DNA of 64,000 nucleotides from positions 602,693-666,692 of the forward strand of contig NZ_JAQFIF010000001.1 of assembly GCF_029504395.1 (NCBI RefSeq). The letters are read 5' to 3'. The stretch comes from Arthrobacter sp. ES3-54. GTDB lineage: Bacteria; Actinomycetota; Actinomycetes; Actinomycetales; Micrococcaceae. The notes beneath the pieces are model-generated. The model ran no database searches. It was not told the DNA's origin and saw only the letters and a program-made list of their open reading frames with translations. This document shows, piece after piece, positions 1 to 9,811 of the stretch. Both the position numbers and the translations under genes were made by a program. Within the stretch, counting starts at the first letter, position 1. Every line of letters begins with the position of its first letter.

Positions 1-350
1 AGCGCGGCGGTGAGGTCGCCCAGGTCGTTGATCCGGTCCTCCAGGCGCCGGAACGTGCCGGTGCGCTCGGAGAAGCCCATATCCAGCTGGTCCACCGCCA
101 CCACGCGCCACGGATGTGCGAGGTCGGATCCGGCGCCCAGCAGGGTCCGCCACAGGTAGGACCACGTCGGGTTGCCGTGCACGCACAGCAGGGTGCCGGC
201 AGGAGTCAGGCCGCGGCGCGTGAGCTGGGCACCGTTGTCAAGCAGGTGCCAGCGGCGCACGGTTCCGGGCTCATCCACAGCGGAGGTGGACGCCACATCG
301 ATTTCGCGCGACCATTCGGGGTCGACGCCGGGCCAGTCGGCGGCTACCAA
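1..350 (-). CDS. alpha/beta hydrolase, OleB-like (partial, runs off the left edge)
   Basis: Reading from a TTG at 350 toward position 1, the frame stays open and gives an alpha/beta-hydrolase N-terminus. The segment HGNPTWSYLWR (about residues 60-70) is the oxyanion-hole region typical of haloalkane-dehalogenase-like hydrolases, followed by a VAVDQLDMGFSER strand/turn. The TTG overlaps the last codons of the upstream ketosynthase gene, so the two are probably translationally coupled. Next to an OleA-type ketosynthase, an OleB-like beta-lactone decarboxylase of long-chain olefin synthesis is the natural inference. In some actinobacteria OleB is fused to the OleC synthetase; this cannot be seen here because the C-terminal part lies outside the window. 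Confidence 0.7.
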   Translation of the reverse strand, partial: MVAADWPGVDPEWSREIDVASTSAVDEPGTVRRWHLLDNGAQLTRRGLTPAGTLLCVHGNPTWSYLWRTLLGAGSDLAHPWRVVAVDQLDMGFSERTGTFRRLEDRINDLGDLTAA

Positions 351-1384
351 ACGATTTCCACCATGGCGGTGTTCAGGCCGGAACCGACGCCCATGCACAG
401 CACGCGGTCCCCGGCTGCGAGAGACTGCGCTTCGGCCGCGAGGGTCATTGGGAGGGAGGCCGGGCCCACATTGCCCCAGTGCGGGAACGTGATCGGCACC
501 TTGTCCGGGTCCAGGTCAATGGCGTTGATGATGGCCTGGGTATAGGCATTGCTCACCTGGTGTGTGACGTAGCGGTCCATCGAGGCCCAGTCCCATTCCG
601 GCTGGGCCTCGTGCCAGGCGTCCACCACGAGCTTCAGGCCGCCGTCGAGCAGGCCCTTGGTGTCGGTGGCCATGCCGTCGATGCCGCCCACGCACAGTTC
701 ATGGTGCTCGGTGCCGGCACGCATCACGCCGCCGAGGATGCGGTGCGCCCCCGAGTGCTGGTCAGCCGGGCCCAGGACGGCAGCAGCGGCTCCGGAGCCG
801 AGGGTCAGTGTGGCGAACTCGCGGTTGAAGTCCTCGCGGGTCGTCTCGGGCCGCTGCAGCCGGGCCAGGGTGGCCTCCTGCGTTGCCTGGGCATCCTCAC
901 CGTTGACGATCATCGCGTACTTGATCTGGCCGGAGTCGATCATATTGGCCGCCAGCGTCATGCCGTTGACGAATCCGAGGCAGGCGTTGGCCAGATCAAA
1001 GTTCATGGCCGACGACGGCAGGCTTAGTCCGTGGTGGATCTTCACTGCGACGGACGGTTCGAGGTTGCGGCGCGTAACGGAGGTGTTGATCAGCAGGCCA
1101 ATCTCGGACGCTTCGATGCCGGACTCGGCCAGGGCCTTTGCGCCCGCCTCGATGGCGGCGTCGTCGAACGATGTCCCGGGGGCCCACCAGCGCCGGTGCG
1201 TGATGCCGGCGACCCGTTCGAGCAGCTTCGGGGGGACCCGCAGCCGCCGGAGGGTCGAAGCCAACCTGCGGTCGAAATCCATGGAACTCACGATCGTCGG
1301 AGCTTCGACACTGCTCACCGAAAGTAAGGCGGTGTTGCTGTGCCGGAATGTTGCGTTGCCTACCAAAATCAAGCCCCTGTTCAC
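344..1384 (-). CDS. oleA: OleA-type 3-oxoacyl-ACP synthase III family protein
   Basis: A 346-residue thiolase-fold condensing enzyme of the ketoacyl-ACP synthase III superfamily. The triad is visible: Cys135 in NACLGFVNG, His275 in VTHQVSNAY and Asn305 in PHWGNVGPAS. OleA enzymes join two fatty acyl-CoAs head to head into a 2-alkyl-3-keto acid, the first step to long-chain olefins, which Arthrobacter and Micrococcus relatives are known to make. The downstream overlapping hydrolase supports OleA over a FabH of fatty-acid initiation. The gene is divergent from smc, with about 250 bp between. The ATG at 1384 gives a normal family N-terminus. A FabH-like role in other acyl condensations cannot be excluded. 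Confidence 0.75.
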   Translation of the reverse strand: MNRGLILVGNATFRHSNTALLSVSSVEAPTIVSSMDFDRRLASTLRRLRVPPKLLERVAGITHRRWWAPGTSFDDAAIEAGAKALAESGIEASEIGLLINTSVTRRNLEPSVAVKIHHGLSLPSSAMNFDLANACLGFVNGMTLAANMIDSGQIKYAMIVNGEDAQATQEATLARLQRPETTREDFNREFATLTLGSGAAAAVLGPADQHSGAHRILGGVMRAGTEHHELCVGGIDGMATDTKGLLDGGLKLVVDAWHEAQPEWDWASMDRYVTHQVSNAYTQAIINAIDLDPDKVPITFPHWGNVGPASLPMTLAAEAQSLAAGDRVLCMGVGSGLNTAMVEIVW

Positions 1385-1634
1385 GTCCGTCCTGCGCTCC
1401 GGCGGTTCGCCGCACCCTCGAGCGCAAGCCCAAGAGCTTAACTATGCCCGGTGCAGGTCAGTTCCTGCATATTCTGCGGCAAAAGCCGCGGTTTTGCACG
1501 GGTTCTGCGCGGACTTGTCGCTACACCGCAGTAGATTGGAAGTATCCGGGGCCGTCCCGAACACCCGCGTCCGTCTGAATCATGCTTTCGTCGAACAGCG
1601 GGCCCAGTCCGCCGACCAGGAGAACCGAAGCACC
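1385..1634. promoter_or_regulatory. divergent intergenic region oleA/smc
   Basis: This 250-bp spacer must hold the promoters for oleA (leftward) and smc (rightward). A short hairpin (GCGGC, AAAA loop, GCCGC) followed by GGTTTT lies at about 1476-1494. The smc ribosome binding site AGGAGAA is at 1618-1624. I see no confident -35/-10 pair. Confidence 0.4.
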
Positions 1635-4600
1635 TTGCACCTCAAGAGTCTGACCGTCCGGGGATTCAAGTCGTTCGCCTCAGCGACGACCTTTGAATTC
1701 GAACCTGGCGTCACCGCCGTGGTGGGCCCCAACGGTTCGGGCAAATCCAATGTCGTGGACGCGCTGGCCTGGGTCATGGGCGAACAGGGCGCCAAGACCC
1801 TCCGCGGCGGCAAGATGGAGGACGTGATCTTCGCGGGCACCTCCGGCCGGCCGCCGCTGGGACGGGCTCACGTCTCATTGACGATCGACAACAGCGACGG
1901 CGCCCTGCCGATCGAATACAGCGAGGTCACGATCTCGCGGACCCTGTTCCGGACCGGCGGCTCGGAATACGCCATCAACGGCGCCGGCTGCCGGCTGCTC
2001 GACATCCAGGAGCTGCTCTCCGACTCGGGCCTCGGCCGCGAGATGCATGTGATTGTGGGCCAGGGCCAGCTGGACAAGGTCCTGCACGCCACCCCAGAGG
2101 ACCGGCGCGGCTTCATCGAAGAGGCCGCCGGCATCCTCAAACACCGCCGCCGCAAGGAAAAGACGGTCCGCAAACTCGAGGCCATGCAGGCCAACCTGTC
2201 CCGGCTCAGCGATCTCACCGGCGAAATCCGGCGGCAACTGACCCCGCTGGGAAAGCAGGCGGAAGTGGCCCGGCGCGCCCAGAGCGTCCAATTCGAGGTC
2301 CGCGACGCCCGCTCACGCCTCCTGGCCGATGACCTCGTCCAGCTGCAGTCCGCGCTGGCGCAGGACGTCGCGGATGAATCGGCGCTCAAGGCCCGCCGCG
2401 GCGTCGTCGAACGCGACCTCGAGGCTGGACGGCAGCGCCAGGCAGTCCTCGAACGGCTCGCCGCCGAGGCCACGCCCGCGCTGAACGCCGCGCGGGAGAA
2501 CTGGTACTCGCTCTCCACCGGGCGCGAACGGCTCCGCTCGCTCGGCTCTCTCGCCGAGGAACGCCGCAGGCTGCTCGGCGCAGCCGACGCGGTTCCGGAC
2601 ACCGGCCGTGATCCGGACCAACTGGAGCAGCAGGCCGCCCGCGTCCGCGACGAGCAGGCCGGGCTGGAACGGCAGATCCTGGACCGGACGGAGGCCCTGG
2701 GTGCCGCGACAGCCGCCAAACTTGATGCCGAACAGGCCGCCGCCGCCGAGGACAAACGGCTCGCGGCCCTGCTCCGGGCCGCCGCGGACCGGCGCGAAGG
2801 CCTGGCCAAGCTCGCCGGGCAGGTCGGCGCGGCACGATCCCGCGTCGAGTCGGCCCAGTCCGAGCTCGGACGCCTCCGCGAATCGCAAAAGGCCGGCGAG
2901 GAACGCCGCCGGCACGCGCACAGTGAATTTACGGCCCTGGAGACGCAGGTGGCCGGCGTCGAGGACGGCGAGGAATCGCTCGACGCCGATTACGAGGCCG
3001 CGAGCGAAGACCTCGACAAGGCCACCGCCGAAATTGACGCACTGAAGGCGGCCGAGCGTGAGGGCGAGCGGGAACGCGGCGCCCTCATGGCCCGCCGCGA
3101 TGCCCTTCAGCTCGGCCTGAACCGCAAGGACGGCTCCGGGCACGTGCTCGGCGCGGCCGCGGGGAATCTGGCGGCCGGGGTCCTGGGCTCCCTCGCGTCC
3201 ATGATCACCGTGGAGGCCGGATTCGAGGCTGCCGTCGCCGCCGCACTTGGCAGCGCGTCCGACGCCGTGGTGGTCCGGGACCCGGAGACGGCCGCCGCCG
3301 CTGTGCGGCTGCTGCGCGAGGACGACGCCGGCCGCGCCGCGCTGCTGCTCGCCGACGTCCCGGCCGGAGCTTCGCCGCTGTTGGCCGATGCGCTGTCTGC
3401 CGATGCACTAACCGGCGGGAGCACGCTTCCCGCGGGCGCGCGCTGGGCCGCCGAGCTGGTTTCGGCTGCGGACCCCGACGCCGCCGGCCTGCCGCTGGCC
3501 GCCCTGCTGGCGGGCGTCGCCGTCGTCGAGGATCTGGATGCCGCGGCGCAGCTGATCGCAGCCCGCCCCGGGCTCACCGCCGTGACCCGGGCCGGGGACG
3601 TCTTTACAGCCCTGACCGTGACCGGCGGATCCGCGTCGGCGCCGTCGCTGCTGGAAGTCCAGGCCGCCGTCGACGACGCCGCCGCGAAGCTGGCCGCCGT
3701 CACCGCCGGACTCGAACGCAACCGCTTCGCCCTCTCCACCGCCCGGGCCCGGCGCGCCGAGGCCCAGGACCGGGCGGACGCGGCCCTTGCGAAACTCCAC
3801 GATTCCGACGCGAAACTCGCCGCCGTCGCCGAACGCCTGGGCCACCTGAACGCGGTGCTGCGCAGCGCCGTGGGCGAAAGTGAGCGCCTGGCCGCCTCCC
3901 TTGCCAGGGCCGAGGCCCAGATTGTCAGGGAACAGGACGCCCTGGAAGCGGTGACGGCACGGCTGGCCGCGGCCACCGAAGCCCCCGAGGAGCAGGAACC
4001 CTCCCCGGAGCACCGCGACGCCCTGGCACTGGCCGCCTCGCTGGCCCGCACGGCCGAAATGGAGGCCAGGCTCGCCCTCCGCAGCGCCGAGGAACAGCTC
4101 ACGGCCACCCGCAACCGGGCGGCCTCGCTGGAACGGGCCGCCGCCACCGAACGCCGCGCCCGCGAGGAAGCTGCCGAACGGGCCCGCCGCCGCCGGCTCC
4201 AAGCCGGGCGAGCCGCGGCCGTCGCCGTCGCCGTACAGCAGATCATCGGGTTCATCGACGTGTCCGTGGAGCTCGCCAGCCGGGAGCGGGACAGCGCCGA
4301 GGAACGCAAGGAATCGATGGACCGTGAGCTTGCCGGGGCCCGCAGCGGCAACGACGCCCTGGCCCGCGAACTGGCCGAGCTCACCGACTCCGTGCACCGC
4401 GACGAGCTCGCCCGCACGCAGCAGCGGCTGCGGATCGAGGCCCTGGAACTCAAAAGCGTGGAGGAGCTCGGGCTGACCGCCGATCAGCTCGTGGCCGATT
4501 ACGGCCCGGACCGGCCCGTCCCGGTGCCGGCCGACGACTCGGCGGACAAATGGGCCGCCCTGCGCGCCCCGGTGGACGAGGACGGCCGCGAGATTTCCGA

Positions 4601-5270
4601 GGGCAAGCCCTTCGTCCGGGCCGAGCAGGAAAAACGGCTCAAACGCGCCGAACGCGATCTCGCGGCCCTCGGCAAGGTCAACCCGCTGGCGCTCGAGGAG
4701 TTCGCCGCGCTCGAGGAGCGCCACCAGTTCCTCAGCACGCAGCTCGAAGACCTGAAGTCCAGCCGCAAGGATCTGCTGGACATCATCAAGGAAGTCGACG
4801 ACCGCGTCCAGAAGGTCTTCGCCGAGGCCTTCGATGACACCTCACGGCAGTTTGTCCGCGTCTTCGCCCGGCTCTTCCCCGGCGGCGAAGGCCGACTGGT
4901 CCTGACCGACCCCTCCGACATGCTCACTACCGGCATCGAGGTGGAAGCCCGGCCGGCCGGCAAGAAGATCAAGCGGCTCTCCCTGCTCTCCGGCGGCGAG
5001 CGTTCCCTGACGGCGGTGGCGCTGCTGGTGGCCATCTTCAAGGCCCGGCCCTCGCCTTTCTACGTCATGGACGAGGTCGAGGCCGCGCTCGATGACACTA
5101 ACCTGGGCCGGCTCATCACCATCTTCGAAGAACTCCGCGAGTCCAGCCAGCTGATCGTCATTACGCACCAGAAGCGCACCATGGAAGTCGCCGACGCCCT
5201 CTACGGCGTCACAATGCGCGGCGACGGCGTCTCCACTGTGATCAGCCAGCGGCTCGGCGCGGACGTCTAG
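1635..5270 (+). CDS. smc: chromosome segregation protein SMC
   Basis: A 1211-residue SMC ATPase, close to the usual 1190. It holds a Walker A GPNGSGKSN at residues 31-39, a long coiled coil rich in E, R, A and Q, a hinge near residues 500-660, a second coiled coil, the ABC signature LLSGGERSL and a Walker B YVMDEVEAALDD. SMC with ScpAB compacts and segregates newly replicated DNA. The frame is open far upstream, but the family N-terminus begins at the TTG at 1635, 11 bases after AGGAGAA, so that start is preferred. ftsY follows 54 bp later, the common actinobacterial smc-ftsY order. Long antisense frames inside it are GC-driven shadows. Confidence 0.95.
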   Translation: MHLKSLTVRGFKSFASATTFEFEPGVTAVVGPNGSGKSNVVDALAWVMGEQGAKTLRGGKMEDVIFAGTSGRPPLGRAHVSLTIDNSDGALPIEYSEVTISRTLFRTGGSEYAINGAGCRLLDIQELLSDSGLGREMHVIVGQGQLDKVLHATPEDRRGFIEEAAGILKHRRRKEKTVRKLEAMQANLSRLSDLTGEIRRQLTPLGKQAEVARRAQSVQFEVRDARSRLLADDLVQLQSALAQDVADESALKARRGVVERDLEAGRQRQAVLERLAAEATPALNAARENWYSLSTGRERLRSLGSLAEERRRLLGAADAVPDTGRDPDQLEQQAARVRDEQAGLERQILDRTEALGAATAAKLDAEQAAAAEDKRLAALLRAAADRREGLAKLAGQVGAARSRVESAQSELGRLRESQKAGEERRRHAHSEFTALETQVAGVEDGEESLDADYEAASEDLDKATAEIDALKAAEREGERERGALMARRDALQLGLNRKDGSGHVLGAAAGNLAAGVLGSLASMITVEAGFEAAVAAALGSASDAVVVRDPETAAAAVRLLREDDAGRAALLLADVPAGASPLLADALSADALTGGSTLPAGARWAAELVSAADPDAAGLPLAALLAGVAVVEDLDAAAQLIAARPGLTAVTRAGDVFTALTVTGGSASAPSLLEVQAAVDDAAAKLAAVTAGLERNRFALSTARARRAEAQDRADAALAKLHDSDAKLAAVAERLGHLNAVLRSAVGESERLAASLARAEAQIVREQDALEAVTARLAAATEAPEEQEPSPEHRDALALAASLARTAEMEARLALRSAEEQLTATRNRAASLERAAATERRAREEAAERARRRRLQAGRAAAVAVAVQQIIGFIDVSVELASRERDSAEERKESMDRELAGARSGNDALARELAELTDSVHRDELARTQQRLRIEALELKSVEELGLTADQLVADYGPDRPVPVPADDSADKWAALRAPVDEDGREISEGKPFVRAEQEKRLKRAERDLAALGKVNPLALEEFAALEERHQFLSTQLEDLKSSRKDLLDIIKEVDDRVQKVFAEAFDDTSRQFVRVFARLFPGGEGRLVLTDPSDMLTTGIEVEARPAGKKIKRLSLLSGGERSLTAVALLVAIFKARPSPFYVMDEVEAALDDTNLGRLITIFEELRESSQLIVITHQKRTMEVADALYGVTMRGDGVSTVISQRLGADV

Positions 5271-5324
5271 GCAGAACGAAAACGCTGGCCACGGCCCATT
5301 TGGGGATTGTGAGAAGCTAGGGGA

Positions 5325-6536
5325 GTGAACGACATCCTCCCCATTATTCTGCCCATTCTCGCTGTCCTGGTGGTCATCGGTGTGCTGATCCCGGTGCTCA
5401 TGAAGACCCGGAAGAACGCCAAGACCTATTCCGGCACGCGTGACGCAAACGACCCCGTGCAGGCGCCGGGAGCCGGGACCCTTGTGGAGGACCGTCCCGC
5501 GGCGGCGGCGCCGGCAAGGACGGCGCCGGACGACGCCGTCGAGCTCGAAGAACCAACGGTCGAGGTGCCGGACGACGCCGCCGGCCTGGAAACCGTGCCG
5601 GTGGAAACCCCGCTGCCGGTGGCCGGACGCCTCGCCCGGCTGCGCGAGCGGCTGGTCAAGTCCAACAACGTCCTGGGCAAAGGGCTGCTGGCCCTGCTGT
5701 CGGCGGACAAGATCGACGAAAACGTCTGGGATGAGGTCGAGGAAACCCTCCTGCTGGCCGATCTCGGCACCGAACCGACGATGCAGCTCGTGGACGCGCT
5801 CCGTGAACGCGTCAAGGTGATCGGCACGCGGGACCCGGAGCACGTCAAGGCATTGCTCCGCGAGGAACTCATCAAGCTTGTGGACCCCACCATGGACCGC
5901 AGCCTCAACATCGAGCGCCACGCCGACAAGCCCGCCGTCATGATGGTGGTCGGCGTCAACGGTGTCGGCAAGACCACCACCGTGGGCAAGCTCGCCCGCG
6001 TGCTGGTAGCCGAGGACAAGGACGTGCTGCTGGGCGCTGCCGACACCTTCCGCGCCGCCGCCGCCGAACAGCTGGCCACGTGGGGCCAGCGCGTCGGCGT
6101 GCCCACCGTGAAGTCGGACATCGACGGCGCCGACCCGGCCTCGGTGGCTTATGAGGCCGTCAAGGCCGGCATCGACCAGGAAGTCGACGTCGTCATGATC
6201 GACACCGCGGGGCGCCTGCAAAACAAGGTTGGCCTCATGGACGAGCTCAGCAAGGTTAAGCGGGTCATCGAAAAGCTTGCCGAGGTGGACGAGGTGCTGC
6301 TGGTTCTGGACGCCACCACCGGCCAAAACGGACTCAACCAGGCCCGGGTGTTCTCCGAGGTCGTGAACATCACCGGGATTGTCCTGACCAAGCTGGACGG
6401 CACCGCCAAGGGCGGGATCGTCGTCGCCATCCAGAAGTCCCTCGGCGTCCCGGTCAAGCTGATCGGCCTGGGCGAAGGCGCCGATGACCTCGCGCCGTTC
6501 GACGCCGAAGGCTTCGTGGATGCGCTGCTGAACTAA
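5325..6536 (+). CDS. ftsY: signal recognition particle receptor FtsY
   Basis: A 403-residue SRP GTPase. A hydrophobic segment at residues 3-22 followed by KTRKNAK anchors it in the membrane, as in many actinobacteria. An acidic Ala/Pro-rich linker runs to about residue 95, then the N domain and the G domain. The G domain has GVNGVGKTTT (about 209-218), DTAGRLQNK and the guanine-specificity motif TKLDGTAKGG. It receives ribosome-nascent chain complexes from Ffh (encoded at 13368) and passes them to the Sec translocon. The start is GTG at 5325, preceded by AGGGGA. The stop is 14 bp before a run of A residues and the hairpin shared with the convergent gene. Confidence 0.95.
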   Translation: MNDILPIILPILAVLVVIGVLIPVLMKTRKNAKTYSGTRDANDPVQAPGAGTLVEDRPAAAAPARTAPDDAVELEEPTVEVPDDAAGLETVPVETPLPVAGRLARLRERLVKSNNVLGKGLLALLSADKIDENVWDEVEETLLLADLGTEPTMQLVDALRERVKVIGTRDPEHVKALLREELIKLVDPTMDRSLNIERHADKPAVMMVVGVNGVGKTTTVGKLARVLVAEDKDVLLGAADTFRAAAAEQLATWGQRVGVPTVKSDIDGADPASVAYEAVKAGIDQEVDVVMIDTAGRLQNKVGLMDELSKVKRVIEKLAEVDEVLLVLDATTGQNGLNQARVFSEVVNITGIVLTKLDGTAKGGIVVAIQKSLGVPVKLIGLGEGADDLAPFDAEGFVDALLN

Positions 6537-6549
6537 CGCCCGCTGCATC

Positions 6550-6586
6550 AAAAAATGAGTGCCCCGGTCCTGTGGACCGGGGCACT
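6550..6586 (-). terminator. intrinsic terminator of the GH79-like gene, probably bidirectional
   Basis: A perfect 13-bp stem (AGTGCCCCGGTCC / GGACCGGGGCACT, 6558-6586) with a TGT loop. On the minus strand it is followed by a run of six U residues (plus-strand A run 6550-6555), so it is a textbook terminator for the leftward gene at 6639. It can also stop ftsY transcripts. Confidence 0.85.
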
Positions 6587-6638
6587 CTGGTGTTCCCGCC
6601 GCGTTGTTCCCGCCGCGGCGGGCTGGTGCGTCAGGTGG

Positions 6639-8342
6639 CTAGTACTTGAAGTTCAGGACCGTCACTGTTCCGGCGGTCAGCTTGAACTGCTGGGTCTGGG
6701 ACTTGTACGCGAAGCCGGGCACCGTGGCGCGCTTGGCGACGGGCTGGGGCTCGGTCTTGGCGCCGTCGATGACAGTCTGGTTCTCGGCCGAGTAGCTGGG
6801 GCCGCTGAGCTGGGTCATGGTCCCGGTGACGGGCTTTCCCGGGAGGTTCAGGGTGACGTCGGTCTGCGCGGCCTTTTGGGGGTCGTTTTCATTGATGATC
6901 ACCACGCTGGTGCTCCCGTCCGCGTTCTGCAGCGCGTAGCTGAAGGCCAGGCCGCCGCCGGAGCTGTTCAATTTCATGAACTTGCCGGCCTCGAGCTCGG
7001 CCACCATTGACAGGCCGAAGAAGTTGGCCCGGCCGGACATCTGGCCGTTGCCGAACGGGTAGGCGCCTGCGCTGCAAATGGCGGACAGGGGCGGGCCGCC
7101 CTTGCACGTCAGCAACGAGCTGTGGTAGCTGATTCGGGTGATGCCCAGCTGGGCGGCGGTGAGGGCATAGTCTGCCGCCCACAGCGCGGATGCGTGGGTA
7201 CGGGAGGTTTCGTTGGAACCGGGGCACGCCGAGATCCCGGTTTCCGGAATCCAGGTTTCCAGGCCCGCGGCATGACCCACCGCGAGGGCCGCCTTCTGGT
7301 AGTCGACGGCACGATCGTGCATCTGCCGGCTCATTGCGTTTGCCATCGTGGGCGAGTCCTGGGGCAAGCTGCCATCACAGTTGGAGAGCGGGTAGTGGTG
7401 GAACGTCAGGATCTTCTTCTGCGGGAGGTCCGCATCGACGAAGGGCTGCCACCACTTCGAGTCAAAGGCGCCCGGTCCGGAGATGGGCACGTTGGGCGCC
7501 ACGGCGTAGATCGCGTTGGCGTAGTCCTTCAGTTCCCGAATGTACTGCTCCAGGCTGTAGCCGTCGGTCTTCACGTCGTTGAAGACGAATCCGTTGGGCT
7601 CGTTGCCCACGGTGATGCTGAGCAGCCGGTCACCGAGGATCTGCGAGGCATTCTTGGCCATGTCCGCGGCCCGGGCCGGGTTGTAGTGGCCCAGGTCCAC
7701 AGTGAGGGTGACGTTGGCATTACCGGCCTCCAGGAGAGTTTTCAGCCGGGTCAGGTCTGCCGGTCCCACGGCCTTGACCGGGTGGGTCTTGTCGCCCTTG
7801 TAATCGGCCGGGACGGCCTCGCCTGTGGACGTCCAGAAGAAGCGCCGGTCCACGGCGTTGCCGCCGAAGCGCAGGACCGGCTGGTCCATCTCCTTGAGCA
7901 GCTTCACCATTGACGCGTTATCGCTGCTGAGGTCGGGATCGGCCAGGTCCGTGGCCTCCAGGGAGATCCCCATTGCGCCCTTGTTCAGCGATGTGCCCAC
8001 CAGGTCGTTGGAGACATCGACATTGAGGGGCTCAACCTTCTCCAGCGGCGACCCGGCCGGCGGGCCCGGTTGTTTGTAATAGGTGACCGGGGGTCCCACC
8101 TCAGCCGGGGCGAGCGCCGTAGGTGATGACGACTGCGCGGTCTCGGAAGCGGCAGGCGGGGCGGGTGTCGGGCTTCCGAGGGCTAGGGGAAACACCACTG
8201 CGGCTGCCGCGGCCGCGGCGACCAATCCGGCGCCGGCGAGGATCCGTGTGCGCTTCCTTTTCCCCGCGCTCGTTCCCGCGCTGGCGGGTTGGGCGGGGTC
8301 TGGGCTATCGGCTTTCCCGGGGGAAGAGTCGAATCTGGCCAT
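6639..8342 (-). CDS. membrane-anchored or secreted glycoside hydrolase, GH79-like (clan GH-A)
   Basis: 567 residues. A basic N-terminus (GKRKRTR) and a hydrophobic stretch (about 34-55) form a signal anchor, followed by a Ser/Pro/Ala linker. The catalytic part resembles GH79 enzymes (heparanase/beta-glucuronidase type). GNEPNGF near residue 247 fits the clan GH-A acid/base Asn-Glu, and WIPETGIS near residue 367 fits the nucleophile Glu. The C-terminal 150 residues look like the beta-sandwich that usually follows. It probably trims uronic-acid-containing polysaccharide outside the membrane. Family assignment rests on motif recognition only; a GH39 or GH30 enzyme is the main alternative. It is a single-gene unit with its own terminator. 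Confidence 0.65.
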   Translation of the reverse strand: MARFDSSPGKADSPDPAQPASAGTSAGKRKRTRILAGAGLVAAAAAAAVVFPLALGSPTPAPPAASETAQSSSPTALAPAEVGPPVTYYKQPGPPAGSPLEKVEPLNVDVSNDLVGTSLNKGAMGISLEATDLADPDLSSDNASMVKLLKEMDQPVLRFGGNAVDRRFFWTSTGEAVPADYKGDKTHPVKAVGPADLTRLKTLLEAGNANVTLTVDLGHYNPARAADMAKNASQILGDRLLSITVGNEPNGFVFNDVKTDGYSLEQYIRELKDYANAIYAVAPNVPISGPGAFDSKWWQPFVDADLPQKKILTFHHYPLSNCDGSLPQDSPTMANAMSRQMHDRAVDYQKAALAVGHAAGLETWIPETGISACPGSNETSRTHASALWAADYALTAAQLGITRISYHSSLLTCKGGPPLSAICSAGAYPFGNGQMSGRANFFGLSMVAELEAGKFMKLNSSGGGLAFSYALQNADGSTSVVIINENDPQKAAQTDVTLNLPGKPVTGTMTQLSGPSYSAENQTVIDGAKTEPQPVAKRATVPGFAYKSQTQQFKLTAGTVTVLNFKY

Positions 8343-8491
8343 GGGGAATTACCTCCGGGAGTTTGTTACGCGTGCCCCCAGCTTAGCCAAGGAGGGCGGC
8401 CGCCGCAGACCCGAAGGTCCGGACCCCGGTCCTCGACAGGGATCTGGACATGGTCCCGGGCGCGGCGGACCGGTGGCGGCACCGCCGCAGG

Positions 8492-9742
8492 TCAGGCGCT
8501 CTTCGCGGCGGGGCGGGCGAAGGTTTCGCGGGCCGGCAACCAGACGGCGGCGGCCGCCAGCAGCATGCCGCCCGTGACGCCGAAGGCCCAGCCGTAGCCC
8601 AGACGGTCCGCCAGGAGCCCGGCCACCACGGGTCCGACGATCGCCCCGCTGTCCGAGGCCATCTGGAAGACGGCCAGGACGCGGCCGCCGGAGCGCTCGT
8701 TGCCGATCACGTCGGCGATCGCGGCCTGCTGGGCCGGTCCGAGCAGGCCGGAGCCGATCCCGGCGCACGCGGAGGCGAACAGGAACCAGGGCAGCTGGTG
8801 GGTGAACCCGATGGCCGCCGTGGCCGTGCCGGTGACCAGCAGCCCGGCCAGCAGGAGCGGCTTGCGGCCCAGGCTGTCGGCGAGCCGGCCGGAGAACGTC
8901 AGAGCCACCGCGTTTCCGCCCGCGAAGACCGCCAGGGCCCAGCCGGCCGATTCCGGCCCCGCGCCGAGCGCCACGACGGCGAAGAGCGGCACTGTGGCCA
9001 TCCGCACACCGAAGGTGGCCCAGCCGTTGGCAAAGCTCGAAAAGAGGCCGGCCCGGTAGGCGCTGTCCCGCAGCGCGTCCTTCAGTTCCATCGCCGGGGC
9101 TGTGGCGCCGGGCTGCCTCGAGGCGGCCGGGACATGGCTGAGCTGGGTCTGCACCACGAGGGCGGCCAGCACCAGGGTGGCCGCGTAGGCAAGGAAAGGC
9201 ACCCGCAGGCCGAAGTTGGCGAGCAGTCCGCCGACGATCGGGCCGCAGACGTTGCCGATCAGGAAGGCGGAGGCATAGGCCCCGGAGACCCGCCCACGGC
9301 TTTCCGGCGGCGCGAGCCGGACCACGAGCGCCATGGACGCCACAGTGAACATCACCGAACCCGCCCCGCCCAGGCCGCGGAAGACCAGCAACTGCCAGTA
9401 GTTCTGGGCGAAAGCGCAGGCCGCCGTCGACGCGGCCACGATCAGCAGCCCGGCCACGTAGACGGGCCGTTCGCCCAGCTTCACGATCAGGGCGCCGCCG
9501 GCCGGGGCGAAAACAAGGCGCATGAACGCGAAGATGCTCACGATCACGGCCGCCGCCGTGGCGCCGACGTCGAACGTGGTGGCGAACTGGGGAAGAACCG
9601 GTGCCACAAGGCCAAAACCGATCGCGATCAGGAAGGCCGCAACCAGCATCACCTTGATGTCCCGGGGCAGCCGGGAACGCCCCGGAACCCGGGAGGGCAC
9701 CTGGGCTGCGGCGTCGCCGGCGGGGCGGGAGGTGTTGGTCAT
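8492..9742 (-). CDS. MFS transporter, multidrug efflux type
   Basis: 416 residues with about 12 hydrophobic segments. The frame is open further upstream, but the ATG at 9742 (AAGGACG upstream, then MTNTSRPAG and a basic PGRSRLPRDIK before TM1) is the sensible start. LGERPVYVAGLL, after TM2, is the loop 2-3 region, and SGRLADSLGRKPLLLAG after TM8 is the matching MFS motif. It is most like drug:H+ antiporters of the DHA1 group; the substrate cannot be read from the sequence. It is transcribed away from amtB. Confidence 0.85.
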   Translation of the reverse strand: MTNTSRPAGDAAAQVPSRVPGRSRLPRDIKVMLVAAFLIAIGFGLVAPVLPQFATTFDVGATAAAVIVSIFAFMRLVFAPAGGALIVKLGERPVYVAGLLIVAASTAACAFAQNYWQLLVFRGLGGAGSVMFTVASMALVVRLAPPESRGRVSGAYASAFLIGNVCGPIVGGLLANFGLRVPFLAYAATLVLAALVVQTQLSHVPAASRQPGATAPAMELKDALRDSAYRAGLFSSFANGWATFGVRMATVPLFAVVALGAGPESAGWALAVFAGGNAVALTFSGRLADSLGRKPLLLAGLLVTGTATAAIGFTHQLPWFLFASACAGIGSGLLGPAQQAAIADVIGNERSGGRVLAVFQMASDSGAIVGPVVAGLLADRLGYGWAFGVTGGMLLAAAAVWLPARETFARPAAKSA

Positions 9743-9811
9743 AATGTGTTCGTCCTTGGGCAGATGCGGGGCCGGCTGGCGGCGGCTCGTCAAGCGCGGA
9801 ATTAATCCGAT

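Noticed and set aside
3107..4453. Long minus-strand open frames opposite smc (for example 448 codons) and similar ones opposite ftsY, trmD and thiC
   Set aside because: They are Ser/Arg/Ala-rich shadows of GC-rich coding DNA, without domains or ribosome binding sites.
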